From Smittia aterrima (taxonomy: Eukaryota > Arthropoda > Insecta > Diptera > Chironomidae), in NCBI GenBank assembly GCA_033063855.1, contig CP093830.1:18600854-18664853 (forward strand): a stretch of DNA of 64,000 bases, written 5' to 3'. The position numbers were made by a program, and so were the translations under genes. Position 1 is the first letter of the stretch. Each line of letters opens with the position of its first letter. The notes beneath the pieces were generated by a model. The model saw only the letters and a program-made list of their open reading frames with translations, made no database searches and was not told the DNA's origin. Below are positions 1 to 12,900 of this stretch, one piece after another.

Positions 1-967
1 GGAGAAAACTTGCAAGATCATATTGCCTCGGGAGGCGGAAGTTATCTCATCACAAATCCCATAGCCGCAAATGAGTCACTCAGCATTATTGTGCCGAAGG
101 TTATGCAAGTCGATTCAATTAGAGATTTTGCATTTGAACATCGAGGTCCGTTATATGCAATGCCAGCGTGTGAAGTAATGGCTTTCATCAACACAAAGTT
201 TCAAGATCCAGCTGAAGACCGACCAGACGTTCAACTTTTCTTGGCTTCATTCGCTGACAGCTCTGATGGTGGAATGTTTGGAAAGCGAGCGTCAGGAGTT
301 TCTGACGATTACTACGCAGAAGTCTACGAGAAAATTATCTTCAAAGATGCTTTCATGATTCTTCCTCTTGTGATGAGACCGAAGAGTCGAGGAAAGATTT
401 TGTTGAAAGACGCTAATCCAACCTCGCATCCTCTGATTTATCCAAATTACTTTGGAGATCAAAGAGATCTTGAAGTTATGGTAAGAAGTTTCACAATATT
501 TTCGAAATTCTCTTATGTAATATTTCAATTCGCAGATTGAGGGATCAAAGTTCGCTTATCAATTGACCAAGACGAGAGTCTTCCGTGCACTCAATGCAAC
601 TTTGAATCCAAATGTTCCTCCGAATTGTGAGAAGTTCGAGCCGCTCTCAGATCCATTTTGGGGATGTTTAGCTGAACATTACACGCAAACGATTTATCAT
701 CCAGTCGGAACAGCTAAGATGGGACCACCGTCAGATCTAATGGCAGTTGTTGATCATGAACTAAGAGTCTACGGAATTTCGAAACTAAGAGTTGTTGACG
801 CCAGCATCATGCCAACGATTACCACGGGAAACACAAACGTTCCAACTATAATGATCGCAGAGAAAGCGGCCGACATGATCAAAATGCAATATCTTAGACC
901 GCAGTTCGAACCAAAGTCAAATGATATTCCGAAACATATGAAATTTCACGAAAACGAAGTTTATTAA
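1..967 (+). CDS. GMC oxidoreductase, 3' part only (cut by left edge)
   Basis: C-terminal 303 residues of a GMC-family FAD-dependent oxidoreductase; the FAD-binding half lies left of the window. Exons 1-480 and 536-967, split by a 55-base GT-AG intron between complete codons. The visible part opens with the GENLQDHI motif that follows GMC signature 2 and runs through the substrate domain. The catalytic His is in TIYHPVGTAKMG and the partner Asn in TGNTNVPTIMI, so the active site looks intact. The protein carries about 25 residues beyond the usual DMI end. A polyadenylation signal AATAAA overlaps the stop (966-971). It is the first member of a head-to-tail array on the + strand. The substrate cannot be read from sequence; family members oxidise sugars, alcohols or ecdysteroids. 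Confidence 0.93.
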
Positions 968-1248
968 TAAAAGACAAATTTTATAATTTTTTAATCGAGG
1001 GTTACAATGGTTCATGCATTTTTTTGATCAACACAAGTAGCAAGTGAAAACAATTTGTTGCTTCGATTGATAAGAGTTCATTAAGTGTTACGAGCACGTC
1101 AAGTCAAAGAACGATAAGATAATTACGTTCTTATCTTCTATCAGAAAATAATATTTGGCTGAATATTACAAGGCGACGTGGCTTTCTTTTAATCATTTTG
1201 AATTTGAAACTTGACTCGTCAGCAAGTGTTTAAGGAAGCTAAGTAATA

Positions 1249-3433
1249 ATGGATTTTTTGCCCCAGCAATGTGCTGCGCAAAGTGTCGGGGCTGCCAATA
1301 ATCTCTTTGGGATTCTCGTGAATACGTTGATGGCAGCTCACTGCGCTTTATCGCCGCCTGAAAGATGGCCAAAGGATTACGGACCAGAAGCAATAAAATT
1401 CGAAGGTAAAAGTCTCCAATAACTTCACGATTCGATTAAATTACAAAAGATTCTTTCGATAGGAGTGGAAGAATATGATTTCATTATTGTCGGCGCAGGA
1501 TCTGCCGGAAGTGTTGTTGCAAATCGTTTATCGGAAAATAAAAACTGGAAGGTGTTGCTCATCGAGGCTGGCGGGGATCCGCCGTTAGAAAGCGAGGTAA
1601 AGCGAAAACATTTTTCATTTAAACGACTCAATCGTTAGTTGTACATGTTCGCTTTAAATTTTCATTTTTAAATCCAAAAATTTCTCAGTCATAAAAGTGC
1701 TTAATTGGCTATGATGAACAAACATCAGAATTTGATATCCGATAAATTTTCAATTATTTGTTATCGTGTATGCTACTGTATTGGGTCTGGGTATGTGTTG
1801 ACATTTTAATCTATTTTCATCGAGGAGTTGATAACGATTCTTTTTTTAGGTGCCGGGTACAACTTACTACATGCAGAAGACAAAATATGATTGGGAATAT
1901 TATATCGAGAAGTCAGATAAGGCGAGTTTAGCTATACCCGGCGGTTGCTTCTGGCCGAGAGGGAAAATGCTTGGTGGATCATCTTCGATTAATGCAATGA
2001 TGTACATTAGAGGAAACCGAAGAGATTACGATCGTTGGCAGGAATGGGGAAATCCTGGCTGGTCCTATCGAGATATTTTAAAATATTTCAAGAAATCAGA
2101 GAACAACAGAATCGCATTTGACTCAAAGGAAGCTCAAGCTTTCCACGGAGTTGATGGACCATTGAAAGTTGACATGTTCTTCGCTTTTGATCCAATCAAA
2201 GACATGCTCGTTGAATCAGTTAAAGAACTCGGCTTCAATACTATCGAAGATCCAAACGCAGAAGAACAAATGGGCTTTTCGTATATGCAAGCAACAGTTG
2301 AATATGGTCATCGATACAGTACAGCCAAAGCTTTCTTGGCACCAGCACAAAACAGAACGAACTTGCGTGTTATCAAACACGCTCACGTAACGAACGTGAA
2401 CATAAACAAGAAGAATGTCGCTGAAGGAGTTAATCTTGTCGTTGATGGCAAGAAACTCACAGTGAAAGCGAGAAAGGAAGTCATTGTCTCTGGAGGAACA
2501 ATTGGCAGTCCACAAATTCTCTTGAATTCTGGCGTCGGACCAAAGAAACATTTGAAAAAAATTGGAATCGAAGTGAGAAAGGATTTGCCGGTTGGAAGAA
2601 ATCTTCAAGACCACGCAATTGTTCTCGTTCCAATCAAACTTCACAAGTCATATGCTCAACCAATTCCGGATGGAGACGTGATTGACGATATTTTTCAGTA
2701 TTTGATGCACGGAGTTGGAACTTTAAGTCACATGGGCGTACTCGACTTCACAGGATTCGTTAACACCGTAAACAAGACGAGCGATTATCCTGACGTTCAA
2801 TATCACTTCTTCCAGTATCGAATGGGCGAACACACACGATTGACAATGATTCTCGATAAATATGGATTCAATGACGAAGTTCGCAAGTCTTGGCTCTCAG
2901 CAATCGACAAAGAAGAACTTTTAGTCGCTGCTGTCGTTTTGATGAAGCCAAAGTCAGTCGGAACAGTTGAACTTCGAAGCAAAGATCCATTGGAGAAGCC
3001 GAAAATCGACGGAAATTATTTAGACGCACAAGAAGATGTTGATACATTCATTCGAGGCATTAATGTCATAAAGAGAATGATGCACACAAGCGTTGCGAAA
3101 AATCATGAAGCTTCGTTGCTTCAAATGAACTTGAAAGGATGCAAACACATTGAGTTTGATAAGCCAGGTTATTGGGAATGTTATGTCAGACAAATGACAG
3201 CGACAATCTATCATCCGACGAGCACATGTAAAATGGGACCAGAGTCTGATAAAGAAGCTGTTGTTGATCCAAGATTGAAAGTAAAAGGAATCAAAGGTCT
3301 TCGTGTTATTGACGCGAGTATCATGCCTGATGTTATCAGTGGAAACACAAATGCTCCAACGATTATGATCGGAGAGAAGGGAGCTGACATGATAAAAGAA
3401 GATTGGAAAGACGAAGGGCACACAGAGTTGTAG
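1249..3433 (+). CDS. GMC oxidoreductase with 3' exon 'a'
   Basis: Complete GMC oxidoreductase of 624 residues from exons 1249-1405, 1463-1596 and 1850-3433 (junction phases 1 and 0). The N-terminus has a short hydrophobic stretch (about residues 18-32) that may be a signal or anchor. The Rossmann FAD motif GAGSAG is near residue 63, GMC signature 1 (PRGKMLGGSSSIN) near 133, and signature 2 (SGGTIGSPQILLNSGVG) near 310. The likely catalytic pair is His552 (TIYHPTSTCKMG) and Asn598 (SGNTNAPTIM). The start ATG at 1249 opens the frame spliced into EYDFIIVGAG. AATAAA follows at 3458. The second intron (253 bases) is longer than most here. Its first two exons appear to be the only ones available for the next catalytic exon at 3563, so this may be one of two products of a single gene. 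Confidence 0.93.
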
Positions 3434-3457
3434 ACAAACAAATTGAACATAGAAGCA

Positions 3458-3463
3458 AATAAA
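3458..3463 (+). terminator. polyadenylation signal after 3' exon 'a'
   Basis: AATAAA 25 bases after the stop at 3433 and 100 bases before the splice acceptor at 3561-3562. It would end transcripts using exon 'a'. Skipping it would allow the downstream catalytic exon to be used. Confidence 0.55.
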
Positions 3464-3562
3464 ATTGAATTTGCAAATATTTGTTTTGATATTATTTGAA
3501 GTTAACTTTTGCTATAAATATTTAATGTCAACTTTTTCTTTGTTTCTTTATATTTACTTTAG

Positions 3563-5146
3563 ATTCCTTATCTCTTTCCCACGCTTTGGAATACAACTTA
3601 CACTTGGAATCGCTTCGCTGAAGAGTCACCGCGACATAGCAAAGCATACAAGAAAGGAAGCTATTGGCCATCTGGAAAGCTTTTGGGTGGATCGAGTGCA
3701 GTTAATGCGATGATGTACGTTCGTGGTAACAGAAAAGATTTCGATACTTGGGAGAAGGATGGTAACCCTGGCTGGGGCTTCGATAATTCGCTCAAATATT
3801 TCAAGAAATCCGAAGGAAATCAAGTTGATTGGGTTATGGAGATGACTCAAGGAAAATATCATCGTCACGCTGGTCCTTTGAAGATCGATTCCTTCAACAG
3901 CATCGAAACGATCAAGACAGTGATTTACGAAGCAGCTTTTGAGTTGGGTTACGTGGAACAACCTGACATTAACTTGGACGGAAGCCACATTGGTTTTGCG
4001 ACAGTTCAAGGAACTTTGTATCAAGGTGAACGACACAGTTGTGCGAAAGCTTTTCTCGCTCCGATCAAGGATCGTGAAAATCTCAAAGTTATCAAGAACG
4101 CTGAAGTTACGAAAATAATTTTCGAAGGAGAAACTGCGATTGGCGTGAGATTCTTCATTGGAAGGAAATTGTGGGAAATTAAAGCGACCAAGGAAGTCAT
4201 CGTGTCTGCTGGAACAGTCGGATCAGCAAAGCTTTTGCAATTGTCAGGAATCGGAAAATCTGAAGATATTGAGAAGTTCAATATTAAACAAGTTGGCAAT
4301 CTTTCAGTTGGCTACAACTTACAAGATCACGTGACAGTTCCTCTAAACTTCCAGTTCCATAAGGAAACAGCTGAAGATCACTCTCCACGTGAAGTCTCTG
4401 ACTCGATGTTTTCATTCATTAAACATCGCGTGGGAAAATACAGCGGAACTGGCTACAGCGATTTAGTTGCATTCCTTGATACTAAAAACGAAACTGGAGA
4501 GTATCCAGACATTCAATACATGTTCCTTGGTCAGCAAAAGAAGATGATCGGATACAAACAAATTCTCGAAAACCTTAACTTGAAAGACGAATTCATTGAT
4601 CAATTCTTGAAAGCAAACGAAGGAGCTGAGACTGTTCAGAATTACATTACTCTCTTGAATCCGAAGTCACGTGGCACTGTTAAAATACAAAGTGTCAAGA
4701 GAGAGGAGCAGCCAATCATTACCGCGAATTACTTGGACGATGACGAAGATGTTAACACACTCATTAGAGGCATTAAAGCTTTTATTAAATTCATTGGCAC
4801 GAACAACTTCATTGTTCACAAAGGCGAGCTTTCTAGAATTAAAATTGAAGAATGCGACATTTGGCAATATCTGTCGGATAATTACTGGAAGTGTTACATC
4901 GCTTACATGTCGACGACCGTCTACCATCCAGTTGGAACATGCAAGATGGGCCCATCTTCAGATCCCGAGGCAGTTGTTGATCCACGCTTGAGGGTTTATG
5001 GAGTGAAAGGCTTAAGAGTCGTAGACGCCAGTATCATGCCTAAGATTACAAGCGGCAACACGAACGCGCCGACAATAATGATCGCGGAAAGAGCGTCGGA
5101 CATGATTAAAGAAGATTGGACGAAGACCGAAGAGACCGAACAATAA
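3563..5146 (+). CDS. GMC catalytic exon 'b' lacking its own N-terminal exon
   Basis: An uninterrupted 1584-base exon (527 codons plus stop), exactly as long as exon 'a' and in the same phase 0, preceded by a pyrimidine-rich acceptor (ag at 3561-3562). It opens with I-P just as exon 'a' opens with V-P, and both reach LGGSS 45 codons in. It has signature 1 (PSGKLLGGSSAVN), a diverged signature 2 (SAGTVGSAKLLQLSGIG, with SAKLL for SPQLL), the catalytic His in TVYHPVGTCKMG and the Asn in SGNTNAPTIMI. No FAD-binding exon (GxGxxG) exists in the 129 bases back to the stop at 3433. The simplest reading is that the exons at 1249-1405 and 1463-1596 splice to either 'a' or 'b', making two enzymes. A 5'-truncated duplicate is the alternative, but the open frame and conserved active site argue against decay. 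The first downstream AATAAA is at 5376. Confidence 0.85.
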   Translation: MPYLFPTLWNTTYTWNRFAEESPRHSKAYKKGSYWPSGKLLGGSSAVNAMMYVRGNRKDFDTWEKDGNPGWGFDNSLKYFKKSEGNQVDWVMEMTQGKYHRHAGPLKIDSFNSIETIKTVIYEAAFELGYVEQPDINLDGSHIGFATVQGTLYQGERHSCAKAFLAPIKDRENLKVIKNAEVTKIIFEGETAIGVRFFIGRKLWEIKATKEVIVSAGTVGSAKLLQLSGIGKSEDIEKFNIKQVGNLSVGYNLQDHVTVPLNFQFHKETAEDHSPREVSDSMFSFIKHRVGKYSGTGYSDLVAFLDTKNETGEYPDIQYMFLGQQKKMIGYKQILENLNLKDEFIDQFLKANEGAETVQNYITLLNPKSRGTVKIQSVKREEQPIITANYLDDDEDVNTLIRGIKAFIKFIGTNNFIVHKGELSRIKIEECDIWQYLSDNYWKCYIAYMSTTVYHPVGTCKMGPSSDPEAVVDPRLRVYGVKGLRVVDASIMPKITSGNTNAPTIMIAERASDMIKEDWTKTEETEQ

Positions 5147-7480
5147 TTTTTAATTCGGCTGTAACAACTCAGACGATTTTTATAAAACGATTACGATTTC
5201 GGTTTTCAATTTCTATCTTTTCTTTGGAATTATGTTTCGTTTAGCAAATTGTTTATTTTTTCAGCAAAGCTAATGGTGATTTCCCGTGGTCACCAAATGC
5301 GTCGATTAAAACTGAGAGTGTCATGGCATTTAAACTTAAACTTGGGCGTGGAGTCTTTAAGTAGATTAATCGCGAAATAAACTATTCATGCAAATTGTCA
5401 ATCGAATAAGATTAAAGTTGAAGATCGCGAAATAGAAATATGATCCTAATGATCATGGGCTTGATTTCTTAACTGAAAAGGTCAACAATTTCCAAGCGAA
5501 AGTAGACCGTGATTAATTCAACGCCCTACTCGAGCAAGGTGACGATGTTATTTGTTTAAGTTTCCTCGATCGTGTTGTTACATAATAATTAATATTACAA
5601 AACACTTCAGTTTTAATGAACAAAATGATTGAGAATATTTTTACGATTCGGCTATTTTGGAGTTGACATTTAAGAGAATGTTGATTCGATTTTCTGACCG
5701 CAATGGACTTGCATTGCCGCGGGTTTTCACTGAAGAACGTGAAAAACTCTTAATTCAACTTTCAATTTTAATCTCGTACTCAAGTTTTTTTCTTGTTGAT
5801 GAAGTTGTTTCCTTCTTCTTACATTTTTGAGTGAACCATGTCTGTCCATCGATGAAAATGAGTCACAGAGCTGACCGAGGACATAGAAAGTAACATGAAA
5901 GAGAGTAAACAATACTTTGTTTCCGAGCACTATGCGGCAGTCTACACAAGCAGCCGATTGTACATACAATCATATTAAAAACCGATTTTCTCTTACACCA
6001 GTGACGAAGAGATTGAGCAAGTACAGTGAAAACCGTTGCGGAGTGAAAGAAACCACCATTCATGGAACTTTTCTGTATGTTGTGTGGTTTAATTCAAAAT
6101 TGCATGGCATTTTAGTTTTACCTGAGCTCTCGTAGCAGCTGAACGCGTTTTCTTGCTACTAATTCAAATTTTTAGAAAACTATCGGCAAACCGTTTTAAA
6201 TAAATTTGTTTCCTGAGCAGTTGCGGAGAGCTTTCAATTTCTTACGAGTTTCATTGAAGAAGATGTTCATTTGAAAGCGAAAGTGAATTGCGTGCTTACC
6301 TAAAAGGAAATAAAAGAAAAAGACGTTAGTGATTTGAAGATTAAGTGATTTAGGATCATCGTGCAATCAATCGATTGAGAAATATTTGGTGAACGAGATT
6401 GTTACGACAGATTTGTCCCAGAAACTTTTTTCTACACAGACGAACGCATTCATGTGCATGACTTTTAGTTGCATGTTGCACTAAGTGTTTCTTTTTTTGA
6501 ATAAGAAATCAATTCATCGATTTCCTGGAAATTAGTTTCAAACCGCAAATTCGTGTAAGTCTTACGAAATATTCGAATAAATTTTAGACAAATTATGAGC
6601 AATTTGAGTGCACTTTTATCATTAGTTTGGTCAGAAGCACGTTACGCAACAACTGCAACTCTTGAAATGTTTTCGCAAGACCACGCTCGCCACGTCTTAC
6701 AAGGGACGGGTTTTCGTCATGTAAAGCTTTTGATTAATTCTTTAAGATTAACTTTGTCTTTATAAAGACAATAATTTTCTTTGTCTAACGAGCGAGCTTA
6801 ACTTGGCTTTACTTTATTATTGTCGAAAAGATGTGAATTGGGTTTGGTAAGCTTCGATGAGCTCATTTATCAAAAGTATAGTAGAGTTCATCATCATGAA
6901 GCTTTCGTTTTGAGTGTTCTCTCGCACATTTTTAATTAATACATGAAAACTTCATTAACGTTTCACTTTCTTTTCCTTAAATTTACCGACAAAACTTGAT
7001 CGTTTGCTTTTAAAAAATTAGCTTCCGAAACGCAACCTTTTTAACACAATTTGTAGCTAATATTCATTTAGTTATCCTCTGTCTCGTGACGACAGTTAGT
7101 GCGAATGCCGCCGATAAACGTTGCAAGCTTTCAAGTCTCTGAAGATTACTTTTTTGCTCGAGTATCTCACTAATAAAATAATTTTACGCTTTACTTATGT
7201 AATTTTCGTGTACTTTCTCTTTCAGGTGACTCTCAACACTTGACTTCATGCTCCTTGGTTGACTCAACAAATTTGTGCGTGTTATCTCAAAAATATCTAA
7301 GAAGCAAACAAAGAGATCGCTGATATCTCAATAATAATATTTTCAGTTGAAAAAAAATTCCTGTTCAGTGACTTTTGAAATATGGCCCAGTCCAAAAACT
7401 AGTTCAGTGTAGTGTCTAAAAGCTTTTAAGAAATGTCACATTAGACGAAGTAGTCAAGTTAAATTAAAAGAAACGACACG
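5147..7480. other. non-coding interval upstream of the GMC gene at 7481
   Basis: About 2.3 kb with no convincing coding frame. It holds the probable 3' UTR of exon 'b' (AATAAA at 5376-5381) and, in its last 150 bases, candidate TCAGT initiators and a possible 5' UTR splice acceptor near 7345, none decisive. It probably carries the promoter and enhancers of the next GMC gene. Confidence 0.5.
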
Positions 7481-9934
7481 ATGGTCGTAGGACTCGCTGC
7501 TGCTGGCTTCGCAGCCAGTAAACTTCTTCCAGCGATTGGTGGAGCGGCTTTAAAAGTTGTACCAGCAATTGGAGTTGCATCGACTGCAATTGGAGGCGCC
7601 GGAAAAGTTGCTGCGACGATAGCGACTGCGGTTAAAGCAGCTACAGCTTTGATAGGAGTCGGAAAACTCGCAATTATCCCAGTGCTAATAGCTTCACTTG
7701 CTTACTTCCATTACGATGTGTTCGACCCAGAAAACAAGCCATTCAACATTAAACAGATTGATCATGAATATGACTTCATAGTCGTTGGTTCAGGTCAGTG
7801 GAATAAACGAAGAGAAACTCAGAATAAATTTTCAAATTTTTGCATTTTTAGGTTCCGCGGGTTCAGTCGTCGCTTCACGTTTATCAGAAAATCCTAATTG
7901 GTCCGTGTTGCTACTCGAAGCTGGTGGACACGAAACGGAAATCTCTGACGTACCGATCTTATCGCTTTACATGCACAAAAGTAAAATGGACTGGAAATAT
8001 AGGTGAGGGCAGACGCCGCGCAGACGTAAAAAGAAATGTTTTCAATGTTAATGAATTCAAAGAGCCAAAAATTAACATTTTTATTGAAAAAGTCACATTG
8101 GACTCAGTGAATGGAGGATAATTGACTGTGAGAAATTCGAATTGAATAAGAAAACTGTGCTCTGTCAAAGCCACAGAGCTTTGAGTCAAAATATTATTTA
8201 AAACGATCTTTTGTGGTGCTCATTTGCAAACATAATTTGTCAATTAGCCATTATGAATGTCAAAAGGTTTCACGCATAATACCTTTAATTGCAGAACACA
8301 ACCACAAAAAACAGCGTGTCAAGCAATGAAAGATAAACGATGCTGTTGGACTCGAGGGAAAGTGTTGGGCGGATCATCAGTTCTGAACACAAATCTTTAC
8401 ATTCGCGGAAATAAAAGAGATTACGATCTTTGGGATGCTCTTGGTAACAAAGGATGGTCACACGAGGAGGTTCTTCCTTATTTCAAGAAGTCACAAGATC
8501 AACGAAATCCTTATTTAGCTCAAAACAAACGACATCATGCTACAGGTCGATTTTATAACTAAGTGAAAGGAATTTTTTTGCAAATGTTTCTTATTTTTTT
8601 TAGGCGGTTACCTAACAATTCAAGACGCTCCATGGCTCTCACCAATCGGACCAGCATTCATTCAAGCTGGAGAGGAAATGGGCTATGACATCGTAGATAT
8701 CAACGGGGAACAACAGACTGGCTTTGCATTCTTCCAATTCACGCAACGACGTGCGTCGCGTTGCAGCGCAGCCAAAGCTTTTCTTCGACCGGCGAGATTA
8801 CGTAAAAATTTACATGTCGCACTGTTTACACACGTAACAAAAGTCATAATAGACGATGAGACAAAGCGAGCCATTGGTGTTGAATACATTCGCGATGGAA
8901 AGAAATCGTCAGTGTATGCAAAACGTGAAGTAATTTTGTCTGCCGGCGCGGTTGGAACTCCTCATCTTTTAATGTTGAGTGGAATCGGACCACGAGAACA
9001 TTTAGAGCATTTCGGAATTAAAGTTCATCATGATTCGCCTGGAGTAGGACGAAATGTGCAAGATCACATTGCTGTTGGTGGACTTGTCTTTCTTATTGAT
9101 CATCCAATCTCTTTGGTCATGAATCGTTTGTTCAACGTTAACTCAGCTGTTAGATATTCATTAGCTCAAGATGGACCACTGACGAGCAATGTAGGCCTCG
9201 AGACTGTTGGCTTTATTAGCACAAAGTATGCGAATCAAAGTGATGATTGGCCTGACATTGAATTTATGCTAACCAGCGCATCGACACCTTCGGACGATCA
9301 AGCTAAAGTTGCTCATGGATTGACAGACGAATTTTATGATCACATGTACAAAGACATTAGAAATCGTGATGTGTTTGGAGTGTTTCCAATGATGCTTCGA
9401 CCGAAAAGTCGAGGCTTCATAAAACTTCAATCAAAGAACCCGCTTCGCTATCCGCTTATCTATCACAACTACCTAACACATCCTGACGACATCGCAGTGC
9501 TTCGCGAAGGTGTTAAAGCTTCTGTTGCGTTTGGTGAGACTCACGCAATGAAACGCTTCGGAGCTCGTTTTCATGATCGACAACCTGAGAACTGCAAACA
9601 CTTGGAAAACTTCACAGACGAATATTGGGACTGTCTCATTATGCAATACACGATGACTATCTATCACATGTCGGGTTCTGCCAAAATGGGAACTGCCGAC
9701 GATCCATTTGCTGTCGTTGATCACCAACTTCGTGTTCATGGGATTAAAGGACTGCGGGTGGTTGACGCCAGTATAATGCCAACGATCACGAGCGGTAACA
9801 TAAACGCTCCAGTCATAATGATTGGAGAAAAGGGAGCAGACATGATCAAGCATCTGTGGGAGAACTCGCCAGACACGATCGAACAAAGATACAAGAGACA
9901 TAATAATCAAACTGGAAATGCGACGCTCAGTTAA
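7481..9934 (+). CDS. GMC oxidoreductase with Ala/Gly-rich hydrophobic N-terminus
   Basis: Complete GMC oxidoreductase of 681 residues from exons 7481-7793, 7852-8002, 8295-8545 and 8604-9934 (phases 1, 2, 1). It is 55 to 70 residues longer than its neighbours because of an N-terminal Ala/Gly/Val-rich hydrophobic segment (about residues 1-76) followed by YFHYDVFDPENKPFN. The latter resembles the YYRY..DPES.P segment of the next two genes, so these three form a subgroup. FAD motif GSGSAG spans the first intron (near residue 103). Signature 1 is TRGKVLGGSSVLN and signature 2 SAGAVGTPHLLMLSGIG. The likely catalytic His593 is in TIYHMSGSAKMG and Asn639 in SGNINAPVIM, where Ile replaces the usual Thr. 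The donor after 8545 (GTCGAT) is weak, but the frame requires it. AATAAA at 10070. Probably membrane-anchored or targeted; substrate unknown. Confidence 0.92.
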
Positions 9935-12900
9935 TTTAAAAATAGTTTAGAATGAGATTGTAACTGTAAATATTGTCTTAAAGTAGGGAAGTTTAAAAAT
10001 AATTTAAATGTTAACTGACTTAAGACTAAGTTACCCAAAGGCTTCTTTGATGAGGAGAATTGAAACGTGAATAAAATTTTGGGAGAAAGGAACAACAAGT
10101 GACTTGAATTATATTTTCTTTTCAGAATAAAGCACCTTCGAATCTTGAGGGATTTTGATCTCTTGGAAATGGTGAACCTTCGCCTGCAAATACGGAAATG
10201 TTCATTCAGAAAAAGATCAGAGACGACGTTCACTTTTTACTCGATGAATCAGTGATGCATTTGAAAGATAATCATCGAGAAGTGTTATGCGGATGTTTTA
10301 CTGGCGCAAGGTGAAAATTTCATGCATCAACTCTCCTGCAAGTGAAAGTTATTGTCTACGCTTCTTCAATGCTTTCCAGCCTTTAATTTATCTTGGAATT
10401 ATGCCGTCATAGAATGAAATGATTGTTAACCATTAATCAACGAGTGAGTTGCAGAAATCGAGTTGAATCTGTTAATTTTCTTCTCTGACATTGTACTTAA
10501 CGTTAATTACACTAATCAAACAATCCTGTTCAGTTAAGGATCGTAAACATTTAGTGATCTATGAAGTAATATGTTAGAGAAAGTCAGCAACTTCTCGAGG
10601 ATGTTACGAGAAAAATTAATTATCCGAGATTTGTCCGTCAATTAAAATGAAAAAAATGTAAAATTTATTATTTAATTATCCATCGTTCGCTATTTTTATG
10701 ATTCAAGGCAGTAGTGCAACATTTTTTTTAGACGAAAGAAACTTGTTAAAAAAATTCATTAACACAGCAATTTGCGTGTCATCGCCTGTCGCGTTAAAGA
10801 ATTGCTTTGAACTTTCCTTTTCGATGATGTAAGGCCGTTAAACAGCAATTCACTTGAAGCAATCGAAGCTCTAATGAATTTGAAGATTGTAAACAATACT
10901 TTGTAACATAGCGGATAAAGTGAAATTGAAGTTTCTAACGAGCATCGGAAATTCCGATTCGGAATCTATTAAGTTTTTTAATGAAAATTTATTAAAACAT
11001 AATCGAAATCGCGAACGTGATGTACAACACGTTTCTCTCTCGCGGACTTTTCAAATCGAAGACAAAAAAAATTGTCAGCAGCAGTTTGATTGAAAACTTT
11101 TGAAATATCACAGGAAAGTGACCATCAAGTTAGTTTCTCGAGGCTCATTGACGCAGCATTGAAAGACACACGAACAATGATTGACCATCTCCGATCACAT
11201 CTTCATAAAAAGATTGCTCAACATTTTAAATGTTGAACGATGTGTGAAATATTTTTGTAATTCCATTTCAACATTGCAATTCATCATGAAAAATCTTCTT
11301 TCAAATTTCTCTTCTGATGTTCGAAACTTCGAAGACTCTTTCGCTCTCTCTGAAAGTTTAAATTGAAAAGCATTAACGTGCGCGAAACAACGAACCCGTT
11401 TCCATCTCATCGATCGTAACGGGAAGGTTTGAAGGCGAAGTGCGTAGGTTTGGTTACAGGTTGTTTGATCATATCGTTTAATCGAAGAAACGGAAGACTC
11501 GACAGACCCTCCTCTCACTCAATTCATTTCGCTCTTTTCAAAAGCTCGCATGCGAATGAGAGCTCACTTCGAAATTTCTTTCGCTTTAAGTTTGCTGTGA
11601 GACTTCCATTCAGACTACCGCGAGCTCGCATCATCAACGGATGTGTTTAACTGTCGGACACTTTTATTTTTACGGTCAAAAGAAAAACTGTTAAAAGGAG
11701 AACAAGAAGAAAATAATTTTGAAGATTGGTTCAAGTGATTTTGGAACAACTGGAGAAGAAAAAAGATTGAAACATAGCAAGTGAATAAAATATTTTGATT
11801 GAAAAACAGTTCAACGTTCACCGAAGGAATTCCAAGAGAGAGAAGCAGAAAGCAGAGTGGACTGCCATACGAAAACATTCCAGTCGGTGAAAAGTGCGAT
11901 TTCGCGTCCAACGATGAATTTGGATCACGTCAGTTTGTTGTTTTGATAGAAGTGAGGAAGCTTTTACATTTCGCAATGATAAATTTAATTAAATTAGGTT
12001 GCACACGTTCACATTTCTTTTCTCGGACTCAATGACTCTTCCGCGAATCTAATTTAACTTTCAATTTTGATTTACTTTCACATTCATTTAATCCTTTGAA
12101 TCGAAGTTTCCGTGTCAGCAAGTCAATGAATGATTCAACGAAACACCTCAACGTCGACGACGATTCGTCGTTACTTAATCGTCGTAATCTCTGTTGACAT
12201 ATTAAACTCGTAACACCGAATACAAACGACTTTGATTAGGTTGGCAGTCAGACGCGAATAAAAGTGAGATAATAGCAACGACAGCAAATCTTATCTGAAA
12301 GCAAATCGCAGAAGCCTCTTTGACTGCTTATTGTTGTCCAAACAGTTGATGGTTTATGTTTATTTCGATTTGGGCAAGTCAATTATTTGAAACGGAGAGG
12401 AACTTGAGTTAGGCAAACAGAGATTTGTTCAAAGATTTCGATTACATAACGAGCCAGCCCCTCGCTAATTCGGAGCGATTTCTCTAAGTTACGTTAGCTA
12501 GCCTCTTGAGACATAAAAACATTTCTTCTTCATGGACAAAGCGATTAACTTTTTCAATGCTGAGTCAATGAAAGTAGACAAAGTCATAAAAAGTAAATCT
12601 AAAAGTAGTTTCAATCTGAACTTGTTTCAAGATCTCAATATCATCAACAAAAGTATTTTCGTGGTCACTTTCCCTCTACTTTACAAGGTTAGGCAAATAA
12701 ACTCATTAGCCAGCGCATGTCTGTTCTCTTGTTTCGCTTTAAGATTGGAAAGTATGTCTGTTCTTTTAAAAGGTTCAGACTGCACAAAGCTCCAACACAA
12801 ACTCAAGATTAATCATTTTTGTACCGCTAAGATGCTTCGAAAAAGACTTTAACTGGGTTAATTGCAACGAACAACGTGTGACGTGAGCTTGATGAGCTAA

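Noticed and set aside
3513..3519. TATAAAT upstream of GMC exon 'b' as its own promoter
   Set aside because: No initiator lies about 30 bases downstream, and a start here would leave no room for an FAD-binding exon; the ATG at 3525 is out of frame with the enzyme.
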